Shown: piece by piece, positions 23,815 through 33,052 of the stretch
Position numbering within the stretch: position 1 is the stretch's first letter
Layout of the letters: every line of letters begins with the position of its first letter
NCBI GenBank assembly: GCA_017569285.1
Contig: CP069419.1
Location: forward strand, 1 to 64,000
Origin: Clostridiales bacterium
Lineage (GTDB): Bacteria > Bacillota > Clostridia > Christensenellales > Aristaeellaceae
Length of the DNA: 64,000 nucleotides
Direction of reading: 5' to 3'
The notes under the pieces: model-generated
The model's database searches: none
Seen by the model: only the letters and a program-made list of their open reading frames with translations
Told to the model about the DNA's origin: nothing
Program-made: the position numbers and the translations under genes

Positions 23815-25971
23815 TCAGTTATTGCTGGTACGGCGGGGAGGACGGCGGAAACCGCCTTCCGGACGACGGGCAGTTTCAGTGCCGGCCGTATAGGTGATGT
23901 CATTCCGGATCAGGTTAATCCGGCCCTGAGCATCAATCTCACTGACCTTCACTTCCAGCTCGTCACCGATATTGACTACATCTTCCACCTTTTCAACGCG
24001 TTTGTTGTCCAGCTTGGAGATGTGGATCATACCGTCTTTGCCGGGCGCCAGTTCCACAAAGGCACCGAAGTTCATGATGCGGACCACCTTGCCGGTATAA
24101 ACATCACCGACCTCGATATCCTTCGCAATACCTTCAATGATTTTCCGCGCCTTGTCAGCCGCTTCCTGATCGGGAGTGGAGATGAATACGCGTCCGTCAT
24201 CCTCAATATCGATCTTGACACCCGTTTCCGCAATAATCTTGTTGATCATCTTTCCGCCGGGTCCGATGACTTCGCGGATCTTATCGGGATTGATGGTGAA
24301 GCGGATGATCTTCGGAGCATAAGCGCTCAGTTCTTCACGCGGCTGTCCCAGCGTATCCAGCATGATCTTCAGGATATGAAGACGGCCTTCCAGTGCCTGG
24401 CGAAGCGCCTGCTGCAGGATCGCACGGTTGATACCGGCAATCTTGATGTCCATCTGAAGCGCCGTAATACCGTTCATGGAACCGGCAACCTTGAAGTCCA
24501 TATCGCCGAGGAAGTCTTCCAGACCCTGAATATCCGTCAGAACGGCCAGCTTACCGCTTGCCTGGTCTGTAATCAGGCCCATTGCAACACCGGCAACAGG
24601 AGCATGGATCGGCACACCGGCATCCATCAGGCTCAGTGTGGAGCCGCAGACAGAAGCCATGGAGGAGGATCCGTTGGAAGACAGGATTTCACTGACCAGA
24701 CGAAGCGCATAGGGGAATTCATCCTCGGAGGGGATGACCGGAAGCAGGGCGCGTTCCGCAAGGGCACCATGCCCAATTTCGCGCCGTCCGGGGCTCTTCA
24801 TTCGTCCGGCTTCACCGGTTGCATACGGCGGCATGTTGTAGTGATGGATGTAGCGCTTGAAATCTTCATTGCTGAGGCCGTCCAGCGTCTGTCCTTCACT
24901 GATGGTGCCCAGCGTGGTGACGGTCAGGGCCTGGGTTTGTCCGCGAGTGAAAATCGCACTGCCATGGGTGCGCGGCAGAACACCGACATCACACCAGATC
25001 GGACGGATTTCTGTAACCTTGCGGCCATCGGGACGAATGCCTTCATTGAGGATCTTTGCACGCATAACCTCTTTATTGAGGTAATACAAGGCATCTTCAA
25101 TTTCGCTTTCCCGTTCGGGGAACTGCGGAGCCAGCGCAGCAAGCGTTTCTTCCTTGGTCTGGGCTTCGCGGGACTGACGTTCCTTGCGGTCGAATGTCTC
25201 AAAGGTCCACACGCACTTGTCATAAGCGAAATCACGAACGGCGGCCTTGATATCATCGCCGGTTGTGATCAGCGGAACAACCTGCTTTTCCTTTCCGATT
25301 TCAGCGATGATTTCCTTCTGGAAGGCAACCAGCTTTTTGATCTCTTCATGACCGAAAAGGATCGCATCGAGCATGGTGTCCTCGGAAAGTTCCTTCGCGC
25401 CGGCTTCCACCATCATGATGGCTTCTTCCGTACCGGCAACATACAGGGAAAGGTCGCTCTGTTCACGCTGTGCTTCATTCGGGCAGATAACGAATTTGCC
25501 ATCCACACGGCCGACCAGAACAGCACCGGTCGGTCCGCCCCACGGAATATCGCTGACAGCCAGCGCAATGGAGGAACCAATCATGGCCGGAATTTCCGGC
25601 GGGCAATCCTGCTCCACGCTCAGGATGGTAACAACTACCTGAACATCGTTGCGCATTCCCTTGTTGAACAGGGGACGCAGGGGACGGTCAATCAGACGGC
25701 AGGTCAGCGTTGCCTTTTCGGAAGGACGGCCTTCACGCTTGATAAAACCGCCGGGGATTTTACCGACAGAATACTGTTTTTCTTCCACATCCACAGCAAG
25801 AGGGAAGAAATCCACGCCTTCGCGGGGAGTGGGAGCCATGGTGGCATTGACCATCACCACCGTATCGCCGTGGTGAACCCAGACGGAACCGTTGGCCTGT
25901 TCGCAGTAACGGCCGAATTCAAGCGTCAGGGGTTTGCCGGCGAGATCCATCGTGTATAACTTGTGATCCAT
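23815..25971 (-). CDS. pnp: polyribonucleotide nucleotidyltransferase (PNPase)
   Basis: 718 residues. Phosphorolytic 3'-5' exoribonuclease that degrades mRNA and can add tails. Two RNase PH-like domains flank a helical linker; the second has the F-T-R-G-Q-T-Q-A stretch and [11 protein letters not shown] ([12 protein letters not shown]) and S1 ([17 protein letters not shown]) domains close the protein. The ATG at 25971 has AAGGAG eight bases upstream; a GTG three codons earlier touches that site and is unlikely. It follows rpsO, the conserved order. A long leader hairpin lies at 26022-26087. Confidence 0.98.
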   Translation of the reverse strand: MDHKLYTMDLAGKPLTLEFGRYCEQANGSVWVHHGDTVVMVNATMAPTPREGVDFFPLAVDVEEKQYSVGKIPGGFIKREGRPSEKATLTCRLIDRPLRPLFNKGMRNDVQVVVTILSVEQDCPPEIPAMIGSSIALAVSDIPWGGPTGAVLVGRVDGKFVICPNEAQREQSDLSLYVAGTEEAIMMVEAGAKELSEDTMLDAILFGHEEIKKLVAFQKEIIAEIGKEKQVVPLITTGDDIKAAVRDFAYDKCVWTFETFDRKERQSREAQTKEETLAALAPQFPERESEIEDALYYLNKEVMRAKILNEGIRPDGRKVTEIRPIWCDVGVLPRTHGSAIFTRGQTQALTVTTLGTISEGQTLDGLSNEDFKRYIHHYNMPPYATGEAGRMKSPGRREIGHGALAERALLPVIPSEDEFPYALRLVSEILSSNGSSSMASVCGSTLSLMDAGVPIHAPVAGVAMGLITDQASGKLAVLTDIQGLEDFLGDMDFKVAGSMNGITALQMDIKIAGINRAILQQALRQALEGRLHILKIMLDTLGQPREELSAYAPKIIRFTINPDKIREVIGPGGKMINKIIAETGVKIDIEDDGRVFISTPDQEAADKARKIIEGIAKDIEVGDVYTGKVVRIMNFGAFVELAPGKDGMIHISKLDNKRVEKVEDVVNIGDELEVKVSEIDAQGRINLIRNDITYTAGTETARRPEGGFRRPPRRTSNN

Positions 25972-26021
25972 ACGTTTCACTCCTTCTCCCGGAATTACAC
26001 CGGGAATTCGTGTTTGGGGAC

Positions 26022-26087
26022 GGAGCTCCGTATGCTATCATATGAAAACCCCACCGGGGATTTTCAAGGGATAACATACGATTCTCC
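26022..26087 (-). promoter_or_regulatory. long pnp leader stem-loop
   Basis: The arms GGAG-CTC-CGTATG-C-TATC and GATA-A-CATACG-ATT-CTCC pair with only small symmetric internal loops, capped by GAAAA-C-CCC / GGG-G-ATTTTC. It has no T run, so it is not a terminator. In E. coli a comparable leader hairpin is cut by RNase III as part of PNPase autoregulation; a similar role here is inferred. Confidence 0.65.
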
Positions 26088-26093
26088 GTTACT

Positions 26094-26127
26094 TTTAAAG
26101 CCGCCGGAAATTTGCATTTCCGGCGGC
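26094..26127 (-). terminator. terminator of rpsO
   Basis: GCCGCCGGAAA pairs with TTTCCGGCGGC; on the minus strand it is followed by TTTAAAAG. The T run is short, so readthrough into pnp is likely. Confidence 0.75.
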
Positions 26128-26155
26128 CTGAAAGCAATCCAAGCCGGTAAGAAAA

Positions 26156-26410
26156 TTACTTACGCAGATTCAGCCGGGAGATCAGCGTGCGGTAACGTTC
26201 GATATCGGTCTTCTTCAGGTACTCGAGCATATTGCGGCGACGGCCGACCATCAGCAGCAGACCCCGGTTGGAATGATGGTCATTCTTGTTGGCCTTCAGG
26301 TGCTCGTTCAGGTGGTTGATGCGTTCCGTCAGCAGAGCGATCTGCACTTCGGGGGAACCGGTGTCGCCTTCATGCTGGGCATAGGCGGCGATGATTTCGG
26401 ACTTGGTCAT
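26156..26410 (-). CDS. rpsO: 30S ribosomal protein S15
   Basis: 84 residues, slightly shorter than the usual 88-89. It contains the S15 helices with the rRNA-binding stretch [27 protein letters not shown]. It primes assembly of the 30S platform. The shorter N-terminal segment is the only departure. CAGGAGGAAAATCCC precedes the ATG. It is the gene before pnp. Confidence 0.97.
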   Translation of the reverse strand: MTKSEIIAAYAQHEGDTGSPEVQIALLTERINHLNEHLKANKNDHHSNRGLLLMVGRRRNMLEYLKKTDIERYRTLISRLNLRK

Positions 26411-26570
26411 GGGATTTTCCTCCTGTTCTGTTCCGCATTTGCGGTATTTCGGCCTCCCAATCGCCGGAAACCCAGTACAGCGTCGGAGAACTCGGCAGCC
26501 TGAGCAATCGGTTCATTTGAGGACCGCATGACAGTATAACAAATAAAGAAGGATTTGTAAACCGGAAAAT

Positions 26571-27110
26571 TCAATCTGCCTGGTACAGGCATACTCCTGT
26601 CTTGCCGTCAATTTCCTGCACCATGACTGAAACGATTTCAGAATGGCTGGTCGGAATATTCTTTCCGACATAATCCGGACGGATGGGCAGTTCCCTGTGG
26701 CCGCGGTCAATAAGCACAGCCAGCTGGATGGACCGGGGCCGGCCGAAGTGGAAAACAGCTTCAATCGCAGCGCGGGCGGTCCGCCCTGTATAGATTACAT
26801 CATCCACAAGGATCACCGTTCGTCCGGTCAAATCACAGGGAATTTCGCTTTCCCCGGTAACCGGCTGGTCAGAAGAGAGCGAAAGATCATCCCGATAAAG
26901 TGAAATGTCGATACTGCCGATCGGAATTCCTTTTTCACCGAGACGGGAGAAATTGTCAAGCAGCATCTGAGCAAGTGGGATGCCGCGGCGGCGGATGCCC
27001 AGCAGGACGATGTCCCCGGCTCCGTTATTCTTTTCGATGATTTCATGGGTGATGCGCATCATGCTCCGCCGCAGTGCCGCTTCATCCATGATGGTTGATT
27101 TCAGCTGCAT
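26571..27110 (-). CDS. pyrR: bifunctional pyr operon regulator / uracil phosphoribosyltransferase PyrR
   Basis: 179 residues, the family's usual length. The PRPP-binding motif V-I-L-V-D-D-V-I-Y-T-G-R-T-A-R-A-A is intact. PyrR binds leader RNA with UMP to cause attenuation of pyrimidine genes and has weak UPRTase activity. It lies 63 bases after the uracil permease gene on the same strand, so both are probably cotranscribed from the promoter at 28679-28707. No biosynthetic pyr genes are in the window. Confidence 0.96.
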   Translation of the reverse strand: MQLKSTIMDEAALRRSMMRITHEIIEKNNGAGDIVLLGIRRRGIPLAQMLLDNFSRLGEKGIPIGSIDISLYRDDLSLSSDQPVTGESEIPCDLTGRTVILVDDVIYTGRTARAAIEAVFHFGRPRSIQLAVLIDRGHRELPIRPDYVGKNIPTSHSEIVSVMVQEIDGKTGVCLYQAD

Positions 27111-27173
27111 GGCTATGAATCAGGGGCGGGAGCCGCGAAGCCCCCGCCCCGGTCCTTTCATCCTTCGGTGGGA

Positions 27174-28529
27174 TTACTTGTTTTCCTTTGCAGGACGGTT
27201 GAAGAGCAGATTCACGATGATGCCCAGGATCAGCGCGCAGGCAATCTCCGTCAGCGTAACGGAACCGATGTTCATCGTCATACCGCCGATACCGGCGATC
27301 AGGATCACGGAAGCGGTAAACAGATTGCGGTTGTCGTTGAGGTCAACCGGCTGGAGCATCTTCAGACCGGAAACGGCGATGAAGCCGTACAGGGTGATGC
27401 AGACGCCGCCCATTACGCATGTCGGGATCGTGCTCAGGAAGGTGACGAAGGGTCCGAAGAAGCTGGCAGCAATTGCCAGGATAGCAGTGGTCAGGATCGT
27501 AACAATAGAAGCGTTGCCGGTGATGGCTACGCAGCCGACGGATTCACCGTAGGTGGTGTTGGGGCAGCCGCCGAAGAACGCGCCGGCGATAGAACCTACG
27601 CCATCACCAAGCAGGGTGCGATGTAGGCCGGGCTCCTCGAGCAGATCCTGTCCGATGATGGTGGAAAGGTTCTTATGGTCGGCGATATGCTCGGCGAATA
27701 CCACGAAGGCGACCGGCACATAAGCTACAGCGATGGAAGCGATATACTGACCGGTGATCTCTTTGAAACCGTCAAATGCCTTCAGGAATGTGAAACCAGG
27801 CACTTCGAGAGCCTTCATTCCGGCGAATGCTTCGAAATTGAGGATTTTCAGAGTATCATTGTTCGTCGCGTTGCCGATGAGCGTAAAGGCAAGCGCTACG
27901 AGATAACCGGCAATGATACCAAGGATAAAGGGGATCAGCTTGAGCATCTTAGTGCCCTTAATGGAAAAGAAGATGACGGTAAAAAGAGTAACAAGCGCAC
28001 AGACCAGATTGACCCAGAGGGAAGTGTCCATGGTATAGCCGGATTGAGGGCTGCTGAAACCGAAAGAATTGCCAATGGCGTTTCCGGCCAAGGATAAACC
28101 GATGATTGCGACAGTTGGTCCGATAACAACCGGAGGCATAAGCTTACGAACCCAGTTGACACCGCCGATCTTGACAAACAGCGCGATAACGACATAGACG
28201 AGGCCGGCGAAGGCAGCGCCGATCACGAGACCAGCGAAGCCGAGGTTCTCGGTGGCGCCGGAGGTGGCGGCACCGGCGAAGGCGGCGCCCATCGATCCCA
28301 GGAAAGCGAAACTGGATCCGAGGAAGACGGGGCTCTTGAACTTCGTGAAGAGCAGGTAAACGATGGTACCGACGCCGGCACCGAACAGTGCGGCGCTCTG
28401 GCTCATGCCGTGTCCAATGATTGCAGGCACGGCAATCGTTGCCGCCAGGATGGCGAGCAGCTGCTGGAACGCGAAGATGATCAGCTGGCCAAACTTCGGC
28501 TTGTCGTTGACTTTGTAGACGAGATTCAT
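27174..28529 (-). CDS. uracil/xanthine permease (NCS2 family)
   Basis: 451 residues with about 12-14 hydrophobic segments typical of NCS2 transporters. The family's transport signature is seen as G-G-C-P-N-T-T-Y-G-E-S-V-G. Neighbouring pyrR and the upp gene 3.7 kb away argue for uracil as substrate. The ATG at 28529 has AAAGGAGG seven bases upstream, so the upstream in-frame codons are leader. The gene carries a structured leader with a terminator hairpin (28574-28598), which suggests control by attenuation. Confidence 0.92.
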   Translation of the reverse strand: MNLVYKVNDKPKFGQLIIFAFQQLLAILAATIAVPAIIGHGMSQSAALFGAGVGTIVYLLFTKFKSPVFLGSSFAFLGSMGAAFAGAATSGATENLGFAGLVIGAAFAGLVYVVIALFVKIGGVNWVRKLMPPVVIGPTVAIIGLSLAGNAIGNSFGFSSPQSGYTMDTSLWVNLVCALVTLFTVIFFSIKGTKMLKLIPFILGIIAGYLVALAFTLIGNATNNDTLKILNFEAFAGMKALEVPGFTFLKAFDGFKEITGQYIASIAVAYVPVAFVVFAEHIADHKNLSTIIGQDLLEEPGLHRTLLGDGVGSIAGAFFGGCPNTTYGESVGCVAITGNASIVTILTTAILAIAASFFGPFVTFLSTIPTCVMGGVCITLYGFIAVSGLKMLQPVDLNDNRNLFTASVILIAGIGGMTMNIGSVTLTEIACALILGIIVNLLFNRPAKENK

Positions 28530-28535
28530 GGGAAC

Positions 28536-28672
28536 TCCTCCTTTCTTCTCTGGAGGGTCTCTGGACAAGAAAATAGCCTGCCGTGAACCGGCAAGCTACG
28601 ATCATGCACAAACAGCCCGGAGGGCTTCAGGTCGCATCTTGTCGGCATCCCGTGCCGTCTTAAAGACCCACC
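28536..28672 (-). promoter_or_regulatory. structured leader of the uracil permease gene (attenuator or riboswitch candidate)
   Basis: From the predicted start (about 28672) the RNA can form a closed domain (GGUC ... GACC, with CGGCA/UGCCG inside, 28630-28668), an AGCCC/GGGCU hairpin (28614-28626) and a terminator. A GUCCAGAGA word, similar to the core of PyrR sites, is at 28558-28566. Next is a CCCUCC stretch (28552-28557) able to pair with the GGAGG ribosome binding site. The match to the known PyrR consensus is only partial; the class is not settled. Confidence 0.55.
28574..28598 (-). terminator. leader terminator hairpin before the uracil permease gene
   Basis: TAGCTTGCCG pairs with CGGCAGGCTA (one G-T pair), loop GTTCA, followed by TTTTCTT on the minus strand. 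It lies 45 bases before the start codon, so it must be overcome for expression. Confidence 0.75.
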
Positions 28673-28678
28673 GTGCAT

Positions 28679-28707
28679 ACTATATCATGTATGATGAACA
28701 TGATCAA
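28679..28707 (-). promoter_or_regulatory. promoter of the uracil permease/pyrR operon
   Basis: Minus strand: TTGATC (28707-28702), a 17-base spacer, TATAGT (28684-28679). The transcript would begin near 28672, giving a leader of about 140 bases. Confidence 0.7.
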
Positions 28708-28790
28708 TGACACAATCTTTACAAATATGTAAAAAAAGTAATTGATTCTGAACCCGGAAAAAAACAGGGAAAAAGATGGCAAAATAGTTC

Positions 28791-28819
28791 TTGACAAACG
28801 AAAAACGATAAGATATTAT
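28791..28819 (+). promoter_or_regulatory. promoter of the tRNA operon
   Basis: TTGACA at 28791-28796, a 17-base spacer and TATTAT at 28814-28819. It reads into the five tRNA genes. Confidence 0.85.
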
Positions 28820-28871
28820 AACAAAGCGCCTTGCGAAACGACAGTTTGGCAGGATGCAAATCCGGTAATCC

Positions 28872-28947
28872 GGGAGCATAGCTCAGCTGGGAGAGCATTT
28901 GCCTTACAAGCAAAGGGTCACAGGTTCGAGCCCTGTTGTTCCCACCA
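28872..28947 (+). tRNA. tRNA-Val(UAC)
   Basis: Acceptor GGGAGCA/TGTTCCC with encoded ACCA end, anticodon loop CTTACAA, T arm ACAGG/CCTGT. First gene of the five-tRNA operon. Confidence 0.96.
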
Positions 28948-28953
28948 TGATCC

Positions 28954-29030
28954 GGCCCGGTAGCTCAGTTGGTTAGAGCGCCAGCCTGTCACGCTGGAGG
29001 TCGAGGGTTCGAGCCCCTTCCGGGTCGCCA
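28954..29030 (+). tRNA. tRNA-Asp(GUC)
   Basis: Acceptor GGCCCGG/CCGGGTC, anticodon loop CTGTCAC, T arm GAGGG/CCCCT-type with TTCGAGC loop. CCA is encoded. Confidence 0.96.
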
Positions 29031-29035
29031 TATAT

Positions 29036-29108
29036 GCCTTGGTAGCTCAGTCGGTAGAGCATGTGACTGAAAATCACAGTGTCGGTGGTTCGATTCCGCC
29101 CCAAGGCA
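29036..29108 (+). tRNA. tRNA-Phe(GAA)
   Basis: Acceptor GCCTTGG/CCAAGGC with discriminator A, anticodon loop CTGAAAA. CCA is not encoded. Confidence 0.95.
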
Positions 29109-29115
29109 CATTCAT

Positions 29116-29191
29116 GCGGTAGTAGCTCAGTTGGTAGAGTGCCACCTTGCCAAGGTGGATGTCGCGGGTCCGAGTCCCGTCTACCGCTCCA
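29116..29191 (+). tRNA. tRNA-Gly(GCC), T-loop variant
   Basis: Acceptor GCGGTAG/CTACCGC, anticodon loop TTGCCAA, CCA encoded. The T loop reads TCCGAGT instead of the usual TTCRANN, so position 55 is C and not U. Confidence 0.95.
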
Positions 29192-29200
29192 TTTTTTTAC

Positions 29201-29272
29201 GGTGCCATAGCCAAGTGGTAAGGCGAAGGTCTGCAAAACCTTTATTCTCCAGTTCGAATCTGGATGGCACCT
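29201..29272 (+). tRNA. tRNA-Cys(GCA)
   Basis: Acceptor GGTGCCA/TGGCACC, anticodon loop CTGCAAA, T arm CCAG/CTGG with TTCGAAT loop. Discriminator U, no encoded CCA. Confidence 0.94.
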
Positions 29273-29275
29273 CGG

Positions 29276-29304
29276 AAAGCCGTTGCAATGCAGCGGCTTT
29301 TTTT
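29276..29304 (+). terminator. terminator of the tRNA operon
   Basis: AAAGCCGTTGC pairs with GCAGCGGCTTT around AAT and is followed by more T. It directly follows tRNA-Cys. Confidence 0.9.
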
Positions 29305-29344
29305 GCAGTAAAAAAATCGTGCGGTGCGCGGCTGATATGCTTGA

Positions 29345-29974
29345 TTAATCTTCTTCGATATGACTAAAAGCACGGTCGCATGCAGTTTTTGCAATATCCC
29401 ATGAAAATCCCCGGCGGATCAGCGCCTGAAGAACCCGGTTCCGGACACGGAATATGTCCTCACCGGGTTTACGGCGGGATGCTGCCTTTACTGCAAGCGC
29501 TGAAGCATTATCCAGCTGATCTTCCGGGCAGATGGAACTGATCGATTCCAAGGCTGTTTCCTCATCAATCCCTTTGCTGCGCAGTTCCCTGTAAATCCGG
29601 TCCGGCCCATAATTAGAGGAAGCACGGTAATGCGTCCACTGCCTGCTGAAATCCCGGTCATCGAGCAGATTCTGCTGATCCAGTTTCGCAAATACCATAT
29701 CTACGGTTTCCCGACACCATCCACGGGACAAAAGCTTATTCCGGATTTCCATGCGGCTACAGGCCCGCCTGGCCAGCATTGCAACTGCCACATTCAGCGC
29801 TTCCGGATACTGGCAAAGCAGGATTTTCTGTTCAAACGCAGTATCTTCCATTTCCATATTTTCAAAAACCGGAAAAACAGCAAGATCCGAATGCCTGATT
29901 TTGTAGCGGCGTCCGTCATCAAGCTCTATGATCACTCTGCCGCCGGTTGTTGTGACACTGATGACTTTTACCAT
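29345..29974 (-). CDS. recX: RecX family regulator of RecA
   Basis: 209 residues. Three-helix RecX repeats are visible, for example A-R-R-A-C-S-R-M-E-I-R-N-K-L-L-S-R-G-W, D-R-D-F-S-R-Q-W and I-Y-R-E-L-R-S-K-G-I. RecX binds RecA filaments and limits strand exchange. Its N-terminal strands (V-I-I-E-L-D-D-G-R-R-Y) match the longer Firmicutes form. It overlaps the serine hydrolase gene by 7 bases, forming an unusual operon with lgt. recA itself is not in the window. Confidence 0.93.
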   Translation of the reverse strand: MVKVISVTTTGGRVIIELDDGRRYKIRHSDLAVFPVFENMEMEDTAFEQKILLCQYPEALNVAVAMLARRACSRMEIRNKLLSRGWCRETVDMVFAKLDQQNLLDDRDFSRQWTHYRASSNYGPDRIYRELRSKGIDEETALESISSICPEDQLDNASALAVKAASRRKPGEDIFRVRNRVLQALIRRGFSWDIAKTACDRAFSHIEED

Positions 29975-31119
29975 GATGACAACTCCTTCTGAAAAGACCA
30001 GCGCAACATATCCCGGTTGCAGAGACCGAGACGTCCTTCACGGGCTTCACTGCAGCCGCTGTTCAGAATAATCATGACACGTCCGGTACCTTCTTCCCAG
30101 AAAGCACCGTCCGCACATCCATACGCAAAACCCTGATGTCCCATAATCGGGAAGGAAGAAAGACGGGAATCATTGATGACCAGCAGTCCCAGACCGTAAG
30201 AAAGAGAAGGGGAGAGCGCGCCATAGGACGCATGGATCTTTTTCATTACAGAAATACCCGGAGACGAAACAAGAGGCGCACCATTATCCCGGATGCATGA
30301 CAGAAGCCTGTACAGGGACAGGATGTCCGTATACATGCTACCGGCGGTATGTCCGTAGTGACGGAGCGGATCCGGTTCATTAAGGGGAAAACGACCAAGC
30401 GGCGTGACCGTCAGCGCTTTTTCCGGGTGATACGGCAATATCCGGACAACGGGCATAATCCTGTCCTCCGGAAGGGTACAGCCTTCAATTGACGCATTCA
30501 TACCAAGCGGAATGAAGATACGTGTAGAAAAAAGGGTTCCCAGGGGGATGCCGGTTACATATTCCATCATGCAGCCGACCAGACCGAACCCCAGATTGGA
30601 ATAACGGAAAACCGTTCCGGGATCCGCAAAACGGGCACCGGAAACAGCATCCCGGTATGGCAGACCAGCTTCCAGTTTTTTTTCCAGGTCAGGCGGGTCT
30701 GAAAGGCCTGATGTATGAGAAAGAAGATGACGGAGCGAAACCCCGTCCAGATCCGGGATTCCATCGCTTTCCGGAAGATAACGGGCAACCGGTTCATCCG
30801 GGTCCACCAGACCGTCATGGACCAGCAGGAGCGAAAGAAGCGCTGTTGCCATCTTTGTAATGGATGCAACCCGGAAATATGAATCAGCATCCGGGGAACG
30901 GACAGAAGAAGGACGTTCAAAAACCAGAGAAAAATCTTTACCATCCGAGATGAGGACAGAGCCGCCGAGCATATGATGACGGCGGATGATCCGGGACAGG
31001 CCGTTCAGATCGTTAATCCGATGCCCCGATACCGGCAGAAGCGGATCGGTACCGGAAGAAGGAGCCGCAAAAGGCAAAGCAGTCCGATATAAGATATTTT
31101 TAAGCCTTGTGGATGGCAT
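29968..31119 (-). CDS. beta-lactamase-like serine hydrolase (class C/PBP fold)
   Basis: 383 residues. The active-site S-I-T-K (SxxK) lies in F-R-V-A-S-I-T-K-M-A-T-A at about residue 87, and Y-S-N (YxN) about 75 residues later. The fold is that of class C beta-lactamases, esterases and D-alanyl peptidases; the substrate is not clear. No signal peptide is seen, so it may be cytosolic. The ATG at 31119 lies inside the end of lgt with a strong GGGAGGAGG site, so the genes are coupled. Confidence 0.87.
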   Translation of the reverse strand: MPSTRLKNILYRTALPFAAPSSGTDPLLPVSGHRINDLNGLSRIIRRHHMLGGSVLISDGKDFSLVFERPSSVRSPDADSYFRVASITKMATALLSLLLVHDGLVDPDEPVARYLPESDGIPDLDGVSLRHLLSHTSGLSDPPDLEKKLEAGLPYRDAVSGARFADPGTVFRYSNLGFGLVGCMMEYVTGIPLGTLFSTRIFIPLGMNASIEGCTLPEDRIMPVVRILPYHPEKALTVTPLGRFPLNEPDPLRHYGHTAGSMYTDILSLYRLLSCIRDNGAPLVSSPGISVMKKIHASYGALSPSLSYGLGLLVINDSRLSSFPIMGHQGFAYGCADGAFWEEGTGRVMIILNSGCSEAREGRLGLCNRDMLRWSFQKELSSW

Positions 31120-32083
31120 AGAGCACCTCCTCCCGGGATGAACGTCCGTACAGGATGAAGAGACTCAGAATGCTGACTGCTGAATATGAAAAGAGGAGGA
31201 TGAAACGATGAAGAAGCGTTATCTCAGCAGGATGAATAATGATATTCAGCGAGTAAGCAAGTACCGGAAAAGCAAAAGCAAGAGAGAAAGCAAAAAGAAG
31301 TATACGTAAGATTCCTCCGGAACGCTTCAGGGAACGGTTAAAATACAAAATCAGAAGGGAAACACATACCAGCACACTGAGAAGCTGGCTTATACGGACT
31401 GAGGAACCCGCATAGAGCGAATCCATCCGAAAATCCTCGATGACAAGACGTCCGCACGCATAGAGAAAAGCATAAAAGAAGAAGACATCCCCCTGACGGC
31501 GAAACAGGCGACGGCGCAGGATAATCAGAAGGATAAAGATCCCGATATCCCATACTGATTCATAGAAGAATGTTGCCATATGCCAGGGATTTGACGAGTC
31601 AGACGGAATCAGAACCGAGAATGGAAAAAAGCAGAGTGCCGGATTTTCCACCGGAGCGCCGTAAGCCTCCATATTGAAATAGTTGCCCCAACGGCCGATT
31701 CCCTGGGCAAGGACCAGTCCGGGAGCAATCAGATCGCAAAGCAACAGGGCAGGAATTGTTCTGATCCGGCTGAAGACAAGAACCACAACAAGACCGGCAA
31801 TTACCGCGCCGTAAATCGCTATGCCGCCTTCCCATATTTTCAGGATGGATAAAGGATCATCCCTGAAATCCGGCCATGAAAAAGCAACATAGTAGATACG
31901 GGCGCCAATAATGCCAAGCGGCAGGAGCCAGAGTGCCAGATCAATAATTGTATCCTTTTTGAGACCGACCCGCTTTTCTTCCCGAAGGGCAAGCATAATA
32001 GCAATTGCGGCACCGGTAACAATCAGCACACTGTACCATGGCAGAGAACCGAGTATATATCGTGAGGAAGGAGCAGGAAACAT
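31100..32083 (-). CDS. lgt: prolipoprotein diacylglyceryl transferase
   Basis: 327 residues, longer than many Lgt proteins because of an extra C-terminal stretch of about three membrane segments. Lgt moves diacylglycerol from phosphatidylglycerol to the lipobox cysteine. The signature G-R-W-G-N-Y-F-N-M-E-A-Y-G carries the essential Arg. Several hydrophobic helices surround it. The start is the ATG at 32083, seven bases after AAAGGAG; a TTG in frame upstream overlaps that site. First gene of the lgt/hydrolase/recX run. Confidence 0.93.
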   Translation of the reverse strand: MFPAPSSRYILGSLPWYSVLIVTGAAIAIMLALREEKRVGLKKDTIIDLALWLLPLGIIGARIYYVAFSWPDFRDDPLSILKIWEGGIAIYGAVIAGLVVVLVFSRIRTIPALLLCDLIAPGLVLAQGIGRWGNYFNMEAYGAPVENPALCFFPFSVLIPSDSSNPWHMATFFYESVWDIGIFILLIILRRRLFRRQGDVFFFYAFLYACGRLVIEDFRMDSLYAGSSVRISQLLSVLVCVSLLILYFNRSLKRSGGILRILLFAFSLAFAFPVLAYSLNIIIHPAEITLLHRFILLFSYSAVSILSLFILYGRSSREEVLYAIHKA

Positions 32084-32172
32084 GGCATAACTCCTTTGAG
32101 GCAAAAGCCGAATTCATTGATATGATTATATTACAAAGGGACATGGAATGGAAGGCGGGGGCCAAAAGAATG

Positions 32173-32883
<711 letters not shown>

Positions 32884-32901
32884 TAAAGAGAAAAAAACTT
32901 G

Positions 32902-32928
32902 CAGCTCCGGATTTCCGGAGCTGTTTTC
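32902..32928 (+). terminator. terminator of upp
   Basis: CAGCTCCGGA pairs with TCCGGAGCTG, loop TT, followed by TTTTCC. Confidence 0.88.
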
Positions 32929-33052
32929 CTGTGCCGGTGCAATTCCAGCAGAAGAAAACTATATCAGAAAAACAAAATTAGTATTTGTTCCGGCAGCCAA
33001 AATCATCTATGATAAAAGATGAAAAAGAACTGTCTGACTGGCGAGGGATATC

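Noticed and set aside
24022-25959. Open frame of 645 codons on the plus strand opposite pnp
   Set aside because: It mirrors the codon pattern of pnp, has no ribosome binding site and no recognisable domain. PNPase on the other strand is certain.
26022-26087. Intrinsic terminator upstream of pnp
   Set aside because: The stem is long but has no T run on either strand; a separate terminator-like hairpin for rpsO lies at 26094-26127.
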